Translations under genes and position numbers: made by a program
Notes under the pieces: model-generated
Databases searched by the model: none
The model's input: only the letters and a program-made list of their open reading frames with translations
What the model was told of the DNA's origin: nothing
In this document: positions 40,051 through 50,977 of the stretch, one piece after another
How positions within the stretch are numbered: the stretch's first letter is position 1
How the letters are laid out: each line of letters begins with the position of its first letter
NCBI GenBank assembly: GCA_030681675.1
Contig: JAUXRP010000012.1
Coordinates: 1-64,000 of the forward strand
Length of the DNA stretch: 64,000 nt
Direction of reading: 5' to 3'
From: Candidatus Planktophila sp.
Lineage (GTDB): Bacteria; Actinomycetota; Actinomycetes; Nanopelagicales; Nanopelagicaceae

Positions 40051-42771
40051 TTACCCCGTATTTCTTAGACCTGCAGCGACACCATTGATTGTCAGGAGCA
40101 ATGCCCGTTGCAAGGTTGGATTTTCTTCACCAGCAGAATCTCGCACCCGCTTAAGTAAATTGATCTGCAGTAAATGGATTGGCGATAAGTAGGCATCGCG
40201 CACTTGCAGAGTTCTGGCCAGCACCGGTTGATCCCCGAGTAGGGAGTCTTTTTTAGTTAACAACAAAATTTCAGCAACAGTTAAATCAAATTCAGCCTGG
40301 ATAGTGTCTAAGAAGTGGTGGAGCTCATTAGGTACAAGTGCATCCACATAGCGTCGAGCTAACACTAAATCCGTCTTGGCTAAAGTCATTTCAACATTAC
40401 TAATAAAGGTATTGAAAAAATGCCATTCTTGAAGCATTGTGGCAAGCACTTCGGAGTTACCAGACATACGTGCCGCCATTAGCCCAGATCCGACACCAAA
40501 CCAACCTGGAACAATTTGACGCGATTGCGTCCAACCAAAGACCCATGGAATCGCACGCAATGAAGCAAGTCCACCGTGAGCATCTGGGCGTCTTGATGGG
40601 CGTGAACCCAAATGGAGATTTCCCAATTGCTCAACTGGCGTGGATGAATAAAAATAGGCTGGAAGATCTTCGTGATCGATCAAACTCCGATATGTCTTGA
40701 AAGAGTTATCACTCACCAACTGCATGCACTCATTCCAGCTAGTTAAATCTTCAATTGATTGACGAGGACCACGATTGAGAACTGTTGCTTCAAGGGATGC
40801 GGCAAGAGTTAGCTCTACATTTTCTCTAGCAAGTGATGCCAAAGAATATTTATCACTAATAACTTCGCCCTGTTCGGTCATCTTGATTTGACCATCAACC
40901 GAACCCCATGGAAGTGCAATGAGGGCCTCATATGTCGGCCCACCACCTCGACCGACGGAGCCACCACGACCATGGAATAAGCGAAGTTTGACGCCATACT
41001 TCATTGCCACATCACGAAGTCGACGCTGCGCCCGATGAATTTCCCATTGGCTAGTTGCAATACCTGCATCCTTATTTGAATCTGAATATCCCAACATCAC
41101 TTCTTGAAGATCACCGCGAAGTTTAACGATGGTGCGATAGGCAGGATTGCTTAAAAGCTTCTCGAGAATCTCACCAGCTGCGCGGAGTTCAGCGACAGTT
41201 TCAAGAAGCGGTGCAAAACCGATTCGAGCCTTTTTATTTTTAAGGCTTACAAGACCGGCTTGCTGGGCGATAACAACGGCAGCGATTAAATCATCAGCCC
41301 CTTTAGTCATTGAAACTATATATGTTTCAATCGCCTGCGAACCGAAACGATCAATCAAATCTGCAATTGCAAAGAAAGTTTCAAGCGTATTTCGCCCCGC
41401 GGAATCTAACTTTGTAACATCTAGATTTGCATCCTGAGTTAAAAATTCAGTGAGAATATCAAATTTTTCCTCATGGCTCTTTTCGAAGTAGCCGGAAATT
41501 CCACTTATCTGACTTAAAACATGATGGTGTGCATCAGAATGCTCTCGGATATCCATGGTTGCATGAGTAATCCCAAACGCTGCCACTGTTCGAATCGTCC
41601 GCTCAAGCAATCCGGTGGCAATGAGCTCACCTTTATGAGCAAAGAGCGAATCGCGCATAAGCATTAAATCTTTAATTAACTCCGAGGTATCGGCATAATC
41701 TCGGTGGGCAACGTGTGGACCACCCTTAGCGTGGCGGTCTCGAGTTATTGCAAGCCGGTGCACGATTGCTGTGGCCTTTAAACGATATGGCTCTTGCGAA
41801 TTTAGGCGTAAAAAGCGTGGTTCAAACTCAGTTAGGTGCTTCAAATCCATTTCAACAGAGGCGGTTAATTCTGGGGTAGCGCCAATAATTCGAGTTGAAA
41901 TAGAAAGCATCTGACGTAGCGCATCCATTGCCGCGATAGTCACCCGGATGGCATGACCAACTTGGAGCACCATCGCATCGGTAGTGACTTGAGAGTTTAC
42001 ATTTGGATTTCCGTCGCGGTCTCCTCCAATCCAGCTTCCAAAAGATAATGGTCGGGCAGTAACTGAAACTACAACATTGATGCGCTTCATTTCGCGCGCA
42101 AAATCATTTAAAACCTCGGGGACTGTTTCACGAAACAGATCATCAAGGTAGTAGAGCGCATTCATCGCCTCATCAAGTGGCTCTGGCTGCCCAACTCGAA
42201 GTTCATCGGTCTGCCACAACAAATCAATTGTTTCGGCTAAGCGATCTCTTTGCGAAGGATTGCGCGAATCTTCAAGTAAATCTGCGACACGTCCCATTTT
42301 ACTCAGGACTGATCGACGCGCGGCTTCTGTTGGGTGCGCAGTAAAAACCGGTCGCACTGACATTTCATTAATCCACTGAGAAATCTCTTCGCTAGAGAGT
42401 TCGTGCCCTGGCGTTTGTGCTTTCAACGCCGCCTCAATTTTGTCGACCGCTCGTGCTAGCCACGATCCACCATCTGCACGTGCATCGGCCAACACGCGCG
42501 CGCGGTGAACTTGTTCAGCAATGTTTGCTAAGTTGAAATATGAACTAAAGGCGCGCACCAACTGGACTGAATCTTCAAGTGTTAACGATGCTAGAAGTTC
42601 TACGCCATCACCCTCGCGTACCGCCTTACGTACTTTCTCAACGAGTTCAAGAAGTTCAGGTCCCTCTTGGCGCACTAATGTCTGGCCAAGTAAGTCTCCA
42701 AGCCTGCGGACATCGCTACGAAGAGCCGCATCATCTGCAGCGACTGCACCGCCAAAACCACCCAAACTCAT
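40051..42771 (-). CDS. ppc: phosphoenolpyruvate carboxylase
   Basis: Ppc carboxylates PEP to oxaloacetate, refilling the TCA cycle. The 906-aa protein has the catalytic His region VFTAHPTEAARRSV near residue 140, SFGSWIGGDRDGNPNV, MLGYSDSNKDAGI near 555, LFHGRGGSVGRGGGPTY and the C-terminal NTG. Length is normal. AGAGGA precedes the ATG by about 8 nt. It diverges from mfd with 111 bp between the start codons. Confidence 0.96.
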   Translation of the reverse strand: MSLGGFGGAVAADDAALRSDVRRLGDLLGQTLVRQEGPELLELVEKVRKAVREGDGVELLASLTLEDSVQLVRAFSSYFNLANIAEQVHRARVLADARADGGSWLARAVDKIEAALKAQTPGHELSSEEISQWINEMSVRPVFTAHPTEAARRSVLSKMGRVADLLEDSRNPSQRDRLAETIDLLWQTDELRVGQPEPLDEAMNALYYLDDLFRETVPEVLNDFAREMKRINVVVSVTARPLSFGSWIGGDRDGNPNVNSQVTTDAMVLQVGHAIRVTIAAMDALRQMLSISTRIIGATPELTASVEMDLKHLTEFEPRFLRLNSQEPYRLKATAIVHRLAITRDRHAKGGPHVAHRDYADTSELIKDLMLMRDSLFAHKGELIATGLLERTIRTVAAFGITHATMDIREHSDAHHHVLSQISGISGYFEKSHEEKFDILTEFLTQDANLDVTKLDSAGRNTLETFFAIADLIDRFGSQAIETYIVSMTKGADDLIAAVVIAQQAGLVSLKNKKARIGFAPLLETVAELRAAGEILEKLLSNPAYRTIVKLRGDLQEVMLGYSDSNKDAGIATSQWEIHRAQRRLRDVAMKYGVKLRLFHGRGGSVGRGGGPTYEALIALPWGSVDGQIKMTEQGEVISDKYSLASLARENVELTLAASLEATVLNRGPRQSIEDLTSWNECMQLVSDNSFKTYRSLIDHEDLPAYFYSSTPVEQLGNLHLGSRPSRRPDAHGGLASLRAIPWVFGWTQSRQIVPGWFGVGSGLMAARMSGNSEVLATMLQEWHFFNTFISNVEMTLAKTDLVLARRYVDALVPNELHHFLDTIQAEFDLTVAEILLLTKKDSLLGDQPVLARTLQVRDAYLSPIHLLQINLLKRVRDSAGEENPTLQRALLLTINGVAAGLRNTG

Positions 42772-42812
42772 TGGGCAATCCTCTCAGGTCGCCATGGGCG
42801 TTGCGAACAAAT

Positions 42813-42818
42813 TACAAT
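42813..42818 (+). promoter_or_regulatory. -10 hexamer TACAAT upstream of mfd
   Basis: TACAAT fits the consensus well. The ATG of mfd lies 64 nt downstream after AGGAGGAGGG (42867-42876), so this transcript has a real 5' UTR, unlike most genes in the window. Confidence 0.5.
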
Positions 42819-42882
42819 GGACTCCTTAGCCCCCTCCCTTTTGGGATCGGGGCCAAACGCCGTTTCAGGAGGAGGGTGCTCA

Positions 42883-45800
42883 ATGCGAGGATTAATCAAT
42901 GCGCTTCCTGTGACGGTTCAAGCATCTCATGTAGTAGCGCCATCATCGATGAATCCATTCTTGCTCGCAGCAAGGGCAGCTAATTCACCACTCCTTGTTA
43001 TTACCAGTTCAAGTCGCAGTGCCGAAGATTTGGTGAGTGAACTTCGCGAATTACATGGCAATGTTATGGAGTTTCCTGCCTGGGAAACTCTGCCACATGA
43101 GCGCTTAAGTCCACGCAGCGATACCGTGGCACGCCGAATAGCAACGCTCTACAAATTGGAAAAAGACCAGAGTATTTTTCCTATTGTTGTTACACCGGTA
43201 CGTGGTGCCATTCATCGCATAATTAGCGATCTTGGCAAACCACCTTTGTTGAGTTTAGAGATAGGGAATGAACAGTCACTTGATTTACTAGTTCGCCATT
43301 TAACAAATTGTGCATATTCAAGAACAGACTTAGTCGAGCGCCGAGGCGAGTTTGCGGTTCGAGGCGGAATCGTAGATCTCTTCCTACCATTGAGTGCGCA
43401 TCCAATTCGAATAGATTTTTTCGGGGATGAGATAGAGGACATTAGCTATTTCGAAGTCGCTGATCAGCGAACAATTGCGCCAGTCATTGGGAGAGTTGAG
43501 ATTTTTCCTTGTAGAGAACTCTTGTTAACTCCCACGATTCGAGCCCGAGCGGGCGAGCTCAAAGATAGCCTTCCAGGTGCACGTGAGTTTTTAGAAAAAA
43601 TTAGCGAAGGAATATTATTCGAAGGTATGGAGTCATTGATTCCACTATTGATTGATGACACTGAAACCCTACTTGCTCGAATGCCGGCTAACTCGCAAAT
43701 AATCTTTCTCGACTATGAGCGAATAAGGTCGAGGGCAGGAGATCTGCTTGCAACTAATGAAGAGTTCCTCAACGCTTCGTGGTCAAATGCAGCGCATGGC
43801 GCAGTAGCACCAATTCATGATGGCTCCGGAACATATATGTCTTGGGTTGAGTTAATGGAGGAGATTAGCTCCCTCAACTTCGCAACGGCATCTCTGGATC
43901 CATTTGGAAGTGATCTTGCAGGGGATACGGAGTTTTTAGATTATCGAGCAATTGACCCCATGCGCGGGGATATTGAGCGAACCGTCGCTGCTTTGCGCGA
44001 AGCCGTTAATGGGCATTTCACGGTTGTTTTTGCAACACATGGTCATGGAATGCTTGAACGGTATGCAGGAATTTTTCGAAACGCTGATTTACCCGTTCAT
44101 GTTGTTGAAAAACTTGTGGCAACGCCGACAAAAGGGAGCGTTCACTTAACAACATCCGTCATCGCCCATGGATTTGAAAGTCAGAGTGAAAAAGTCTTTT
44201 TCATGACTGAGCGAGATTTAACCGGCAGTAAAGGCAGTGTTAAAGATAACCAACGATTGCCATCAAAACGAAAAGCCGCAATTGATCCCTTAGAGCTTCG
44301 AGCAGGCGATTTTGTTGTGCATGAGCAGCATGGAATCGGCCGTTATCTCGAGTTAGTTCAGCGAACGGTTGCAGATGTAACTCGCGAATATCTCGTCATT
44401 GAATATGCATCGGCCAAACGAGGCCAACCAGGGGATCGAATCTTTGTTCCAACGGATGTGCTCGAGCAGGTAAGTAAATATGTTGGTGGAGAAGCACCTA
44501 CCGTGCACCGAATCGGTAGCGGGGAGTGGCAGAAGGCAAAGGGACGAGCACGCAAGGCTGTGCGCCAGATCGCTGGGGAGTTAATTCGTCTCTATGCCGC
44601 CCGTACAAGTTCACCAGGCTTTGCTTTTTCTCCTGATACTCCATGGCAACGTGAGTTGGAGGACTCATTTTCCTATATTGAAACACCAGATCAACTAGCG
44701 ACGATAAATGACGTTAAGTCCGATATGGAGCGCCCTTACCCGATGGATCGAATTATCTGTGGTGATGTCGGTTATGGTAAAACTGAAATCGCTATTCGCG
44801 CCGCTTTCAAAGCAGTTCAAGATGGCAAACAAGTTGCCGTACTTGTTCCAACAACCTTACTTGTACAACAGCACATAAAGGTTTTTGCAGAGCGATATGC
44901 CGGCTTCCCCTTGAAGGTAGCTGGGCTATCACGTTTTAACACGGCCAAAGAGAGTAAGGACGTGCTCGATGGATTGCTCAAGGGCTCGGTCGATGTCGTT
45001 ATCGGCACGCATCGAATTCTTTCAAACGACGTTGTTTTCAAAGATTTAGGTTTAGTGGTGGTCGATGAGGAGCAACGTTTCGGTGTCGAGCAAAAAGAGG
45101 CGCTCAAGAGAATGCGCACAACTGTGGATGTTTTGGCGATGTCTGCAACTCCGATTCCACGCACACTAGAGATGGCGGTGACCGGGATTCGAGAGATGTC
45201 AACGATTACAACACCACCAGAAGAGCGTCACCCAATTTTGACGTATGTGGGACCGGCTGAAGAAGGTCAGATAACCGCGGCGATCCACCGAGAACTTTTA
45301 CGAGATGGACAGATTTTCTATCTTCATAACCGCGTTGAAACTATTGATCAAGCAGCATCACGAATTCAAGAACTTGTACCTGAAGCTCGAATTCGAGTTG
45401 CACATGGGCAGATGAGTGAAGGCGCACTAGAAGATGTAATTCTGGCTTTTTGGAATAGGGATTTTGATGTTCTGGTTAGTACCACTATCGTCGAAAGTGG
45501 TCTGGATATTCAAAATGCCAACACACTCATTGTCGAGCGTGCAGATCGATTTGGCCTATCACAACTTCATCAATTGCGCGGCAGAGTCGGACGCGGCCGC
45601 GAACGAGCATATGCTTATTTTCTCTATCCACCCGATCAACCATTATCTGAATTAGCTCACGAACGTTTAACCACAATCGCTGCAAATACTGAATTAGGTT
45701 CTGGAATGCGCGTTGCATTAAAAGATCTTGAGATTCGCGGTGCTGGAAATCTCTTAGGTGGCGAGCAATCAGGGCACATCGCAGATGTTGGTTTTGATCT

Positions 45801-46356
45801 ATATATGAGAATGGTGGGTGAGGCCGTTAATGATTACAAGGCTGGGATAATTGAAACGGCGGAAAAGATAAGTGAGTGCAAAGTCGAACTTCCGATAAAT
45901 GCCCACTTATCAACTGAATATGTACCTGGCGAGCGTTTGCGTCTTGATTTATATAGACGCCTAGCCGATGTAAAAAATAACGAAGATGTCGAATCTATTC
46001 GTGCCGAACTTTTAGATCGCTTTGGTGAACTTCCGGAGCAGGCTCAGGCGCTATTAGGTGTTGCATCTTTGCGGGCACGGGCCAAGACAGCTGGATTGAC
46101 TGAGGTTATCTTTCAAGGAAAGTTCTTGCGCTTGGCACCCTTAACGCTGCCTGAGTCAAGACAGTTACGCCTGTCACGTTTATATCCGGGCTCGCTCTAT
46201 AAATCGGCGACTAGAACGGTCTTAGTTGCACTTAACACCGGTAATTTATGGAATCCGTCAGAGAGTGTGCCTGCCATAGTGGATACTTCTCTTCTAGCCT
46301 GGGTCGTTGAGGCCGTCAACCAATTGAGCGAACCACCGAAAGCGAGTTCACAGTGA
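42883..46356 (+). CDS. mfd: transcription-repair coupling factor
   Basis: Mfd removes RNA polymerase stalled at DNA damage and recruits UvrA. I start at ATG 42883 (1157 aa, MRGLINALPV), placed 6 nt after a very strong SD sequence. An in-frame codon at 42817 would begin inside the likely -10 region. Visible parts: UvrB-like N-terminus, RNAP-interacting segment ELRAGDFVVHEQHGIGRYLEL near residue 485, helicase motifs CGDVGYGKTEIAIRAAFK, VVDEEQRFGVEQKEAL and MSATPIPRTLEMA, then QLRGRVGRGRERAYAYFLY and the C-terminal TRCF domain. The next gene overlaps by 4 bp. Confidence 0.96.
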   Translation: MRGLINALPVTVQASHVVAPSSMNPFLLAARAANSPLLVITSSSRSAEDLVSELRELHGNVMEFPAWETLPHERLSPRSDTVARRIATLYKLEKDQSIFPIVVTPVRGAIHRIISDLGKPPLLSLEIGNEQSLDLLVRHLTNCAYSRTDLVERRGEFAVRGGIVDLFLPLSAHPIRIDFFGDEIEDISYFEVADQRTIAPVIGRVEIFPCRELLLTPTIRARAGELKDSLPGAREFLEKISEGILFEGMESLIPLLIDDTETLLARMPANSQIIFLDYERIRSRAGDLLATNEEFLNASWSNAAHGAVAPIHDGSGTYMSWVELMEEISSLNFATASLDPFGSDLAGDTEFLDYRAIDPMRGDIERTVAALREAVNGHFTVVFATHGHGMLERYAGIFRNADLPVHVVEKLVATPTKGSVHLTTSVIAHGFESQSEKVFFMTERDLTGSKGSVKDNQRLPSKRKAAIDPLELRAGDFVVHEQHGIGRYLELVQRTVADVTREYLVIEYASAKRGQPGDRIFVPTDVLEQVSKYVGGEAPTVHRIGSGEWQKAKGRARKAVRQIAGELIRLYAARTSSPGFAFSPDTPWQRELEDSFSYIETPDQLATINDVKSDMERPYPMDRIICGDVGYGKTEIAIRAAFKAVQDGKQVAVLVPTTLLVQQHIKVFAERYAGFPLKVAGLSRFNTAKESKDVLDGLLKGSVDVVIGTHRILSNDVVFKDLGLVVVDEEQRFGVEQKEALKRMRTTVDVLAMSATPIPRTLEMAVTGIREMSTITTPPEERHPILTYVGPAEEGQITAAIHRELLRDGQIFYLHNRVETIDQAASRIQELVPEARIRVAHGQMSEGALEDVILAFWNRDFDVLVSTTIVESGLDIQNANTLIVERADRFGLSQLHQLRGRVGRGRERAYAYFLYPPDQPLSELAHERLTTIAANTELGSGMRVALKDLEIRGAGNLLGGEQSGHIADVGFDLYMRMVGEAVNDYKAGIIETAEKISECKVELPINAHLSTEYVPGERLRLDLYRRLADVKNNEDVESIRAELLDRFGELPEQAQALLGVASLRARAKTAGLTEVIFQGKFLRLAPLTLPESRQLRLSRLYPGSLYKSATRTVLVALNTGNLWNPSESVPAIVDTSLLAWVVEAVNQLSEPPKASSQ

Positions 46357-46958
46357 AGAAGATTCTTGCCGTAATAACCGTAGCCAGCGCGCTCTTTCTA
46401 ACTGGTTGCTCTCAAGTTGGAGCTGCCGCGACTCTCGGCGACACAAAGATTACCCAGGCAACGGTTCAATCAAGTATTGATGCAATTCTTGCCGCACGCG
46501 TTGGGGTTGACACTTCCCAGATGCAGTTAGAAACTGGCGAGGCATTAAATCGTGGGCAACTCCGCTTCCACCTCTTCACTGCACTGCTTCGCGCAACGGG
46601 CGAAGAACTAAAGCTTACGGTTTCCAAAGCTGAAATTGATACTCGACGTCAAAGTATCATCGAACAAGTTGGCGGGATCGAAAGTTTACCGGTAGCACTT
46701 GTTGGTGCAGGAATCGCGCCAAATGATTTAGATATTTATATTGAAGCGATGACAGTCTCAGACAAAATTAGTCAAGCACTTACGGCCAGTGGAGTTACGC
46801 AAGCTGATCTCGGATCCGCAGTGCAAAAGCTCGTAGTCGCAAAAGCAAAAGAGCTCGGCGTAACTATTAACCCTCGGTATGGCAAGTGGGATGGTGAAGT
46901 CGCTGATGTAGTTGCAGTTGATTCTGCAAGCCCCGCAGTTTCTCCTGCAAAGAAATAA
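46353..46958 (+). CDS. SurA-N-domain lipoprotein
   Basis: This 201-aa protein has a lipoprotein signal with lipobox LTGC (lipidated Cys19). The mature part resembles the SurA N-terminal chaperone region: GDTKITQATVQSSIDAIL, then a helical RGQLRFHLFTALLRATGEELKLTVSKAEID. No parvulin (PPIase) domain follows. Streptomyces has the same kind of lipoprotein between mfd and mazG, and Mycobacterium has LpqU there. It probably helps fold exported proteins at the outer membrane face. It starts at GTG overlapping the mfd stop. Confidence 0.82.
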   Translation: MKKILAVITVASALFLTGCSQVGAAATLGDTKITQATVQSSIDAILAARVGVDTSQMQLETGEALNRGQLRFHLFTALLRATGEELKLTVSKAEIDTRRQSIIEQVGGIESLPVALVGAGIAPNDLDIYIEAMTVSDKISQALTASGVTQADLGSAVQKLVVAKAKELGVTINPRYGKWDGEVADVVAVDSASPAVSPAKK

Positions 46959-46964
46959 AGCACA

Positions 46965-47615
46965 GTGATGGAGGGTTCGCAACTTCAGCGTCTTGCTGAT
47001 GTTATGGACCAACTCCGCTCACCCGGGGGCTGCCCTTGGGATGCCGAGCAGACGCATGAGTCACTTCTTAAGTATCTACTTGAAGAGTCGTATGAATTTG
47101 TCGATGCAGTACACAGTGCTAATCGTATCGATATGCGAGAAGAACTCGGCGATGTCTTACTACAAGTGTATTTCCATTCTCGCATCGCCGAAGAGGATCC
47201 CATTGATCCATTTTCAATACAGGATGTTGCACAGGCTATAGCCGATAAGTTGATACGCCGCCACCCACATGTCTTTGCCGGGATTAAAGTTCAAGATTCC
47301 ACCGAAGTTCTACAAAACTGGGAAGACATTAAGAGAGAAGAAAAAGGGCGTACCTCTGCCCTTGATGGAATTGCGATGGCACAACCGGCACTTCCTTTAA
47401 TTGAAAAACTTTTATACCGCGCATCAAAATACGGAGTCGATGTCGTAACTCCAGATGCAATTGACATCAGCGGCACCGCAAGTGAGAGCGCGGTTGGTCA
47501 AGCTTTGCTGACTGTAATTGCGTGGGCCAACGCCAGCGGTATTGATGCAGAGTCCGCTCTTCGCAAGGAGGCGTTGACTTTGAGCCAACAAATTGCCGCC
47601 ACTGAGGCACGGTAG
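46965..47615 (+). CDS. mazG: nucleoside triphosphate pyrophosphohydrolase MazG
   Basis: MazG hydrolyses (d)NTPs to monophosphates, cleaning the nucleotide pool. The 216-aa protein has LRSPGGCPWDAEQTHESL, the metal-binding LLEESYEFVDA and REELGDVLLQVYFHSRIA, and a weaker second half, matching the single-core actinobacterial form. Start is GTG 46965 or ATG 46968, one codon apart. Confidence 0.93.
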   Translation: MMEGSQLQRLADVMDQLRSPGGCPWDAEQTHESLLKYLLEESYEFVDAVHSANRIDMREELGDVLLQVYFHSRIAEEDPIDPFSIQDVAQAIADKLIRRHPHVFAGIKVQDSTEVLQNWEDIKREEKGRTSALDGIAMAQPALPLIEKLLYRASKYGVDVVTPDAIDISGTASESAVGQALLTVIAWANASGIDAESALRKEALTLSQQIAATEAR

Positions 47616-47680
47616 GATTGGCACACCAAAGTTTGTGCGATTTCAGCGTTGAAGTCTCAGCCGCACATTGATTTAAGTGA

Positions 47681-48973
<1,293 letters not shown>

Positions 48974-48985
48974 GTAGGGCACCCG

Positions 48986-49393
48986 ATGGCACGTGGACGT
49001 CAATCCAGTTTCAGGCGTCGGCGTACATCGGGCCGCGCATTAGCACTTTCCACAATTTTCTTCATTCTGGCCTTGGCGCTTGCGCCTCCATTTAAGCACT
49101 ACTTCACTCAACGGGCACAAATTAGTGCACTCAATGCCCAGTTAACGTCGGACAACAAAGCGTTAGCTGATGCACGTAAAGAGTTATTGCTCTGGCAAGA
49201 TCCAGAGTACGTAAAGTCGCAGGCGCGCGAACGTCTCCACTTTGTTTTGCCTGGTGAGCGCCAGTACATAGTCACCGAAAACGCAACCACAACTGATGCA
49301 GTACCCGTAACGAAAGTTGCACAAGCATTGGTTGATGGACAGCCATGGTATGCACGTCTCATTGCATCTATAAGCGAATCTGGCGAAAAGTGA
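48986..49393 (+). CDS. FtsB/DivIC-family septum formation initiator
   Basis: The 135-aa bitopic protein has a basic N-terminus (RGRQSSFRRRRTSGRA), one membrane helix (LSTIFFILALALAPPF) and an external coiled coil (AQISALNAQLTSDNKALADA) followed by DPEYVKSQARERLHFVLPGE, the DivIC signature. It works in the FtsQLB complex of the divisome. The actinobacterial equivalent is Rv1024. Confidence 0.9.
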   Translation: MARGRQSSFRRRRTSGRALALSTIFFILALALAPPFKHYFTQRAQISALNAQLTSDNKALADARKELLLWQDPEYVKSQARERLHFVLPGERQYIVTENATTTDAVPVTKVAQALVDGQPWYARLIASISESGEK

Positions 49394-49878
49394 GGCAGGT
49401 TAGTCCCATAGATTTAGAGTGCATTCAAACTCAGTTGGGCCGTACTCCAAGAGATGTTCATGCAATCGCATATCGATGCCCATGTGGTAAGCCGGCCGTT
49501 GTCGAAACTCCACCGCGTTTAGCCGATGGCACACCATTTCCAACTTTCTATTATGCAACCTGCCCACGATTAACTGCGGTGATTTCAACCCTTGAAACAA
49601 CAGGTTTAATGGGAGAAATGAATGAACGTCTAGAAAGCGATACCGAATTAGCTGGGGCTTACCATGCCGCACATGATGATTACATCGCAGCGCGTTCGGC
49701 CCTTGGCATTGATGTTCCGGAAGTAGAGGATGTATCGGCCGGTGGAATGCCAACCCGTGTGAAATGTCTGCACTCATTGGTTGCACACTCGCTGGCGGCG
49801 GGCCCCGATGTAAACCCACTCGGAGATGAGGCTTTAGCTAAATTACCTCAGTGGTGGGATGGCGCACCATGCGAGTAG
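49390..49878 (+). CDS. DUF501 family protein
   Basis: This 162-aa protein matches DUF501: IQTQLGRTPRDVHAIAYRCPCGKPAVVETPPRLADGTPFPTFYYATCPR, of which each piece is family-typical, then VKCLHSLVAHSLAAGPDVNPLGDEAL with conserved Cys and His residues. The CPCG, YATCPR and KCLH residues could bind a metal. Start is GTG 49390, overlapping the stop codon of the FtsB gene. Function unknown, although it nearly always lies between ftsB/divIC and ppx. Confidence 0.88.
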   Translation: MRQVSPIDLECIQTQLGRTPRDVHAIAYRCPCGKPAVVETPPRLADGTPFPTFYYATCPRLTAVISTLETTGLMGEMNERLESDTELAGAYHAAHDDYIAARSALGIDVPEVEDVSAGGMPTRVKCLHSLVAHSLAAGPDVNPLGDEALAKLPQWWDGAPCE

Positions 49879-50783
49879 CGGCCATTGATTGCGGCACTAA
49901 CTCAATCAGGATGCTTATTGCCGATATAGAAGGCGGTAATTTTCGCGAAGTTATTCGCACAATGGAAATTGTTCGACTAGGGCAAGGCGTTGATCAAACG
50001 GGCGAGTTCCACCCTGATGCAATTGCGCGCACTTTGGTTGCCGTCGATACAATCGCACTCGAAATTGCAAAGCGTGGAGTTCAAAAGATTCGCTTCTGCG
50101 CAACAAGTGCCACCCGCGATTCAACAAATCGCCAATTGTTTATCGATGGCGTACGAGTGCGTTTGGGAATCGAACCGGAAGTGATTAGCGGCGAAGAAGA
50201 GGCATCTCTTTCATTTACTGGTGCGATTCAAGATCTCTCACAAGCTGACGGCCCATTTCTCGTTGTTGATATCGGTGGGGGATCCACGGAGTTTGTTTTT
50301 GGCACGACGCATGTTGAGTTCGCAAAGAGTGTCAACATCGGTTGCGTTCGAATGACCGAACGCCATTTCAGTAATGACCCTGCACATGCACATGAAATTG
50401 ATTTGGCTCGCGTAGATATTCAAGAGGCGATTGCAAAAGCTGGGGCAATCGTCCCAATCACTAAAGCGAAAACTCTTATCGCCGTTGCCGGTACTGCAAC
50501 AACCGTTGCCGCCGCCGCACTTGGTTTAACAGAATATGACCGTTACGCAATTCACTTATCCCGCATTAGTGCCGTTAAAACTCATGAAGTTGCAGAGATG
50601 TTTTTAACCTCTACTCGCGAAGAACGGCTAGCCCTTGGATATATGCACTCTGGTCGTGTTGATGTAATTCCAGCCGGAGCCTTAGTTCTTTCAGAGATAA
50701 TGAATGCCACTGGGGCTAATGAATTTGTGGCATCAGAGTCTGATATTTTGGATGGAATTGCACGTTCCATCTCTGGAAAGTAG
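49869..50783 (+). CDS. exopolyphosphatase / guanosine pentaphosphate phosphohydrolase
   Basis: The 304-aa Ppx/GppA protein has two actin-like domains. VAAIDCGTNSIRMLIADIEGG holds the first phosphate loop, VVDIGGGSTEFVFG the second, and VAGTATTVAAAALGL the third. It degrades polyphosphate or pppGpp. Like the short actinobacterial forms (Rv1026), it lacks the C-terminal HD region. Start ATG 49869 begins directly at the first beta strand; GTG 49851 is also in frame. It overlaps DUF501 by 10 bp. Confidence 0.93.
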   Translation: MRVAAIDCGTNSIRMLIADIEGGNFREVIRTMEIVRLGQGVDQTGEFHPDAIARTLVAVDTIALEIAKRGVQKIRFCATSATRDSTNRQLFIDGVRVRLGIEPEVISGEEEASLSFTGAIQDLSQADGPFLVVDIGGGSTEFVFGTTHVEFAKSVNIGCVRMTERHFSNDPAHAHEIDLARVDIQEAIAKAGAIVPITKAKTLIAVAGTATTVAAAALGLTEYDRYAIHLSRISAVKTHEVAEMFLTSTREERLALGYMHSGRVDVIPAGALVLSEIMNATGANEFVASESDILDGIARSISGK

Positions 50784-50819
50784 GGCTATAAAAAGAGTGT
50801 AGATTTACCCCTTCACGTG

Positions 50820-50892
50820 GCCCCGATAGCCCAATGGCAGAGGCAGAGGACTTAAAATCCTCCCAGTGTGGGTTCGACCCCCACTCGGGGCA
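50820..50892 (+). tRNA. tRNA-Leu (anticodon UAA) with a short variable loop
   Basis: The acceptor stem GCCCCGA (50820-50826) pairs with TCGGGGC (50885-50891). The anticodon stem GAGGA/TCCTC holds the loop CTTAAAA, giving TAA, which reads the Leu codon UUA. The variable loop is only 5 nt (CCAGT), whereas bacterial tRNA-Leu is normally class II with a long variable arm. Actinobacteria are known to carry similar short tRNAs annotated as Leu(UAA). CCA is not encoded. A decayed copy lies at 54724-54785. Confidence 0.85.
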
Positions 50893-50977
50893 CTTAATAA
50901 GTGCATTATTATGAAGTATTGAATCTGTCTATGCTCATTATGAACACATCTCGATGGTTAAGTGACGCTCAATTACT

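Noticed and set aside
42817-42882. Upstream start for mfd at 42817
   Set aside because: The segment contains the likely -10 TACAAT and the strong SD AGGAGGAGGG, which serves ATG 42883.
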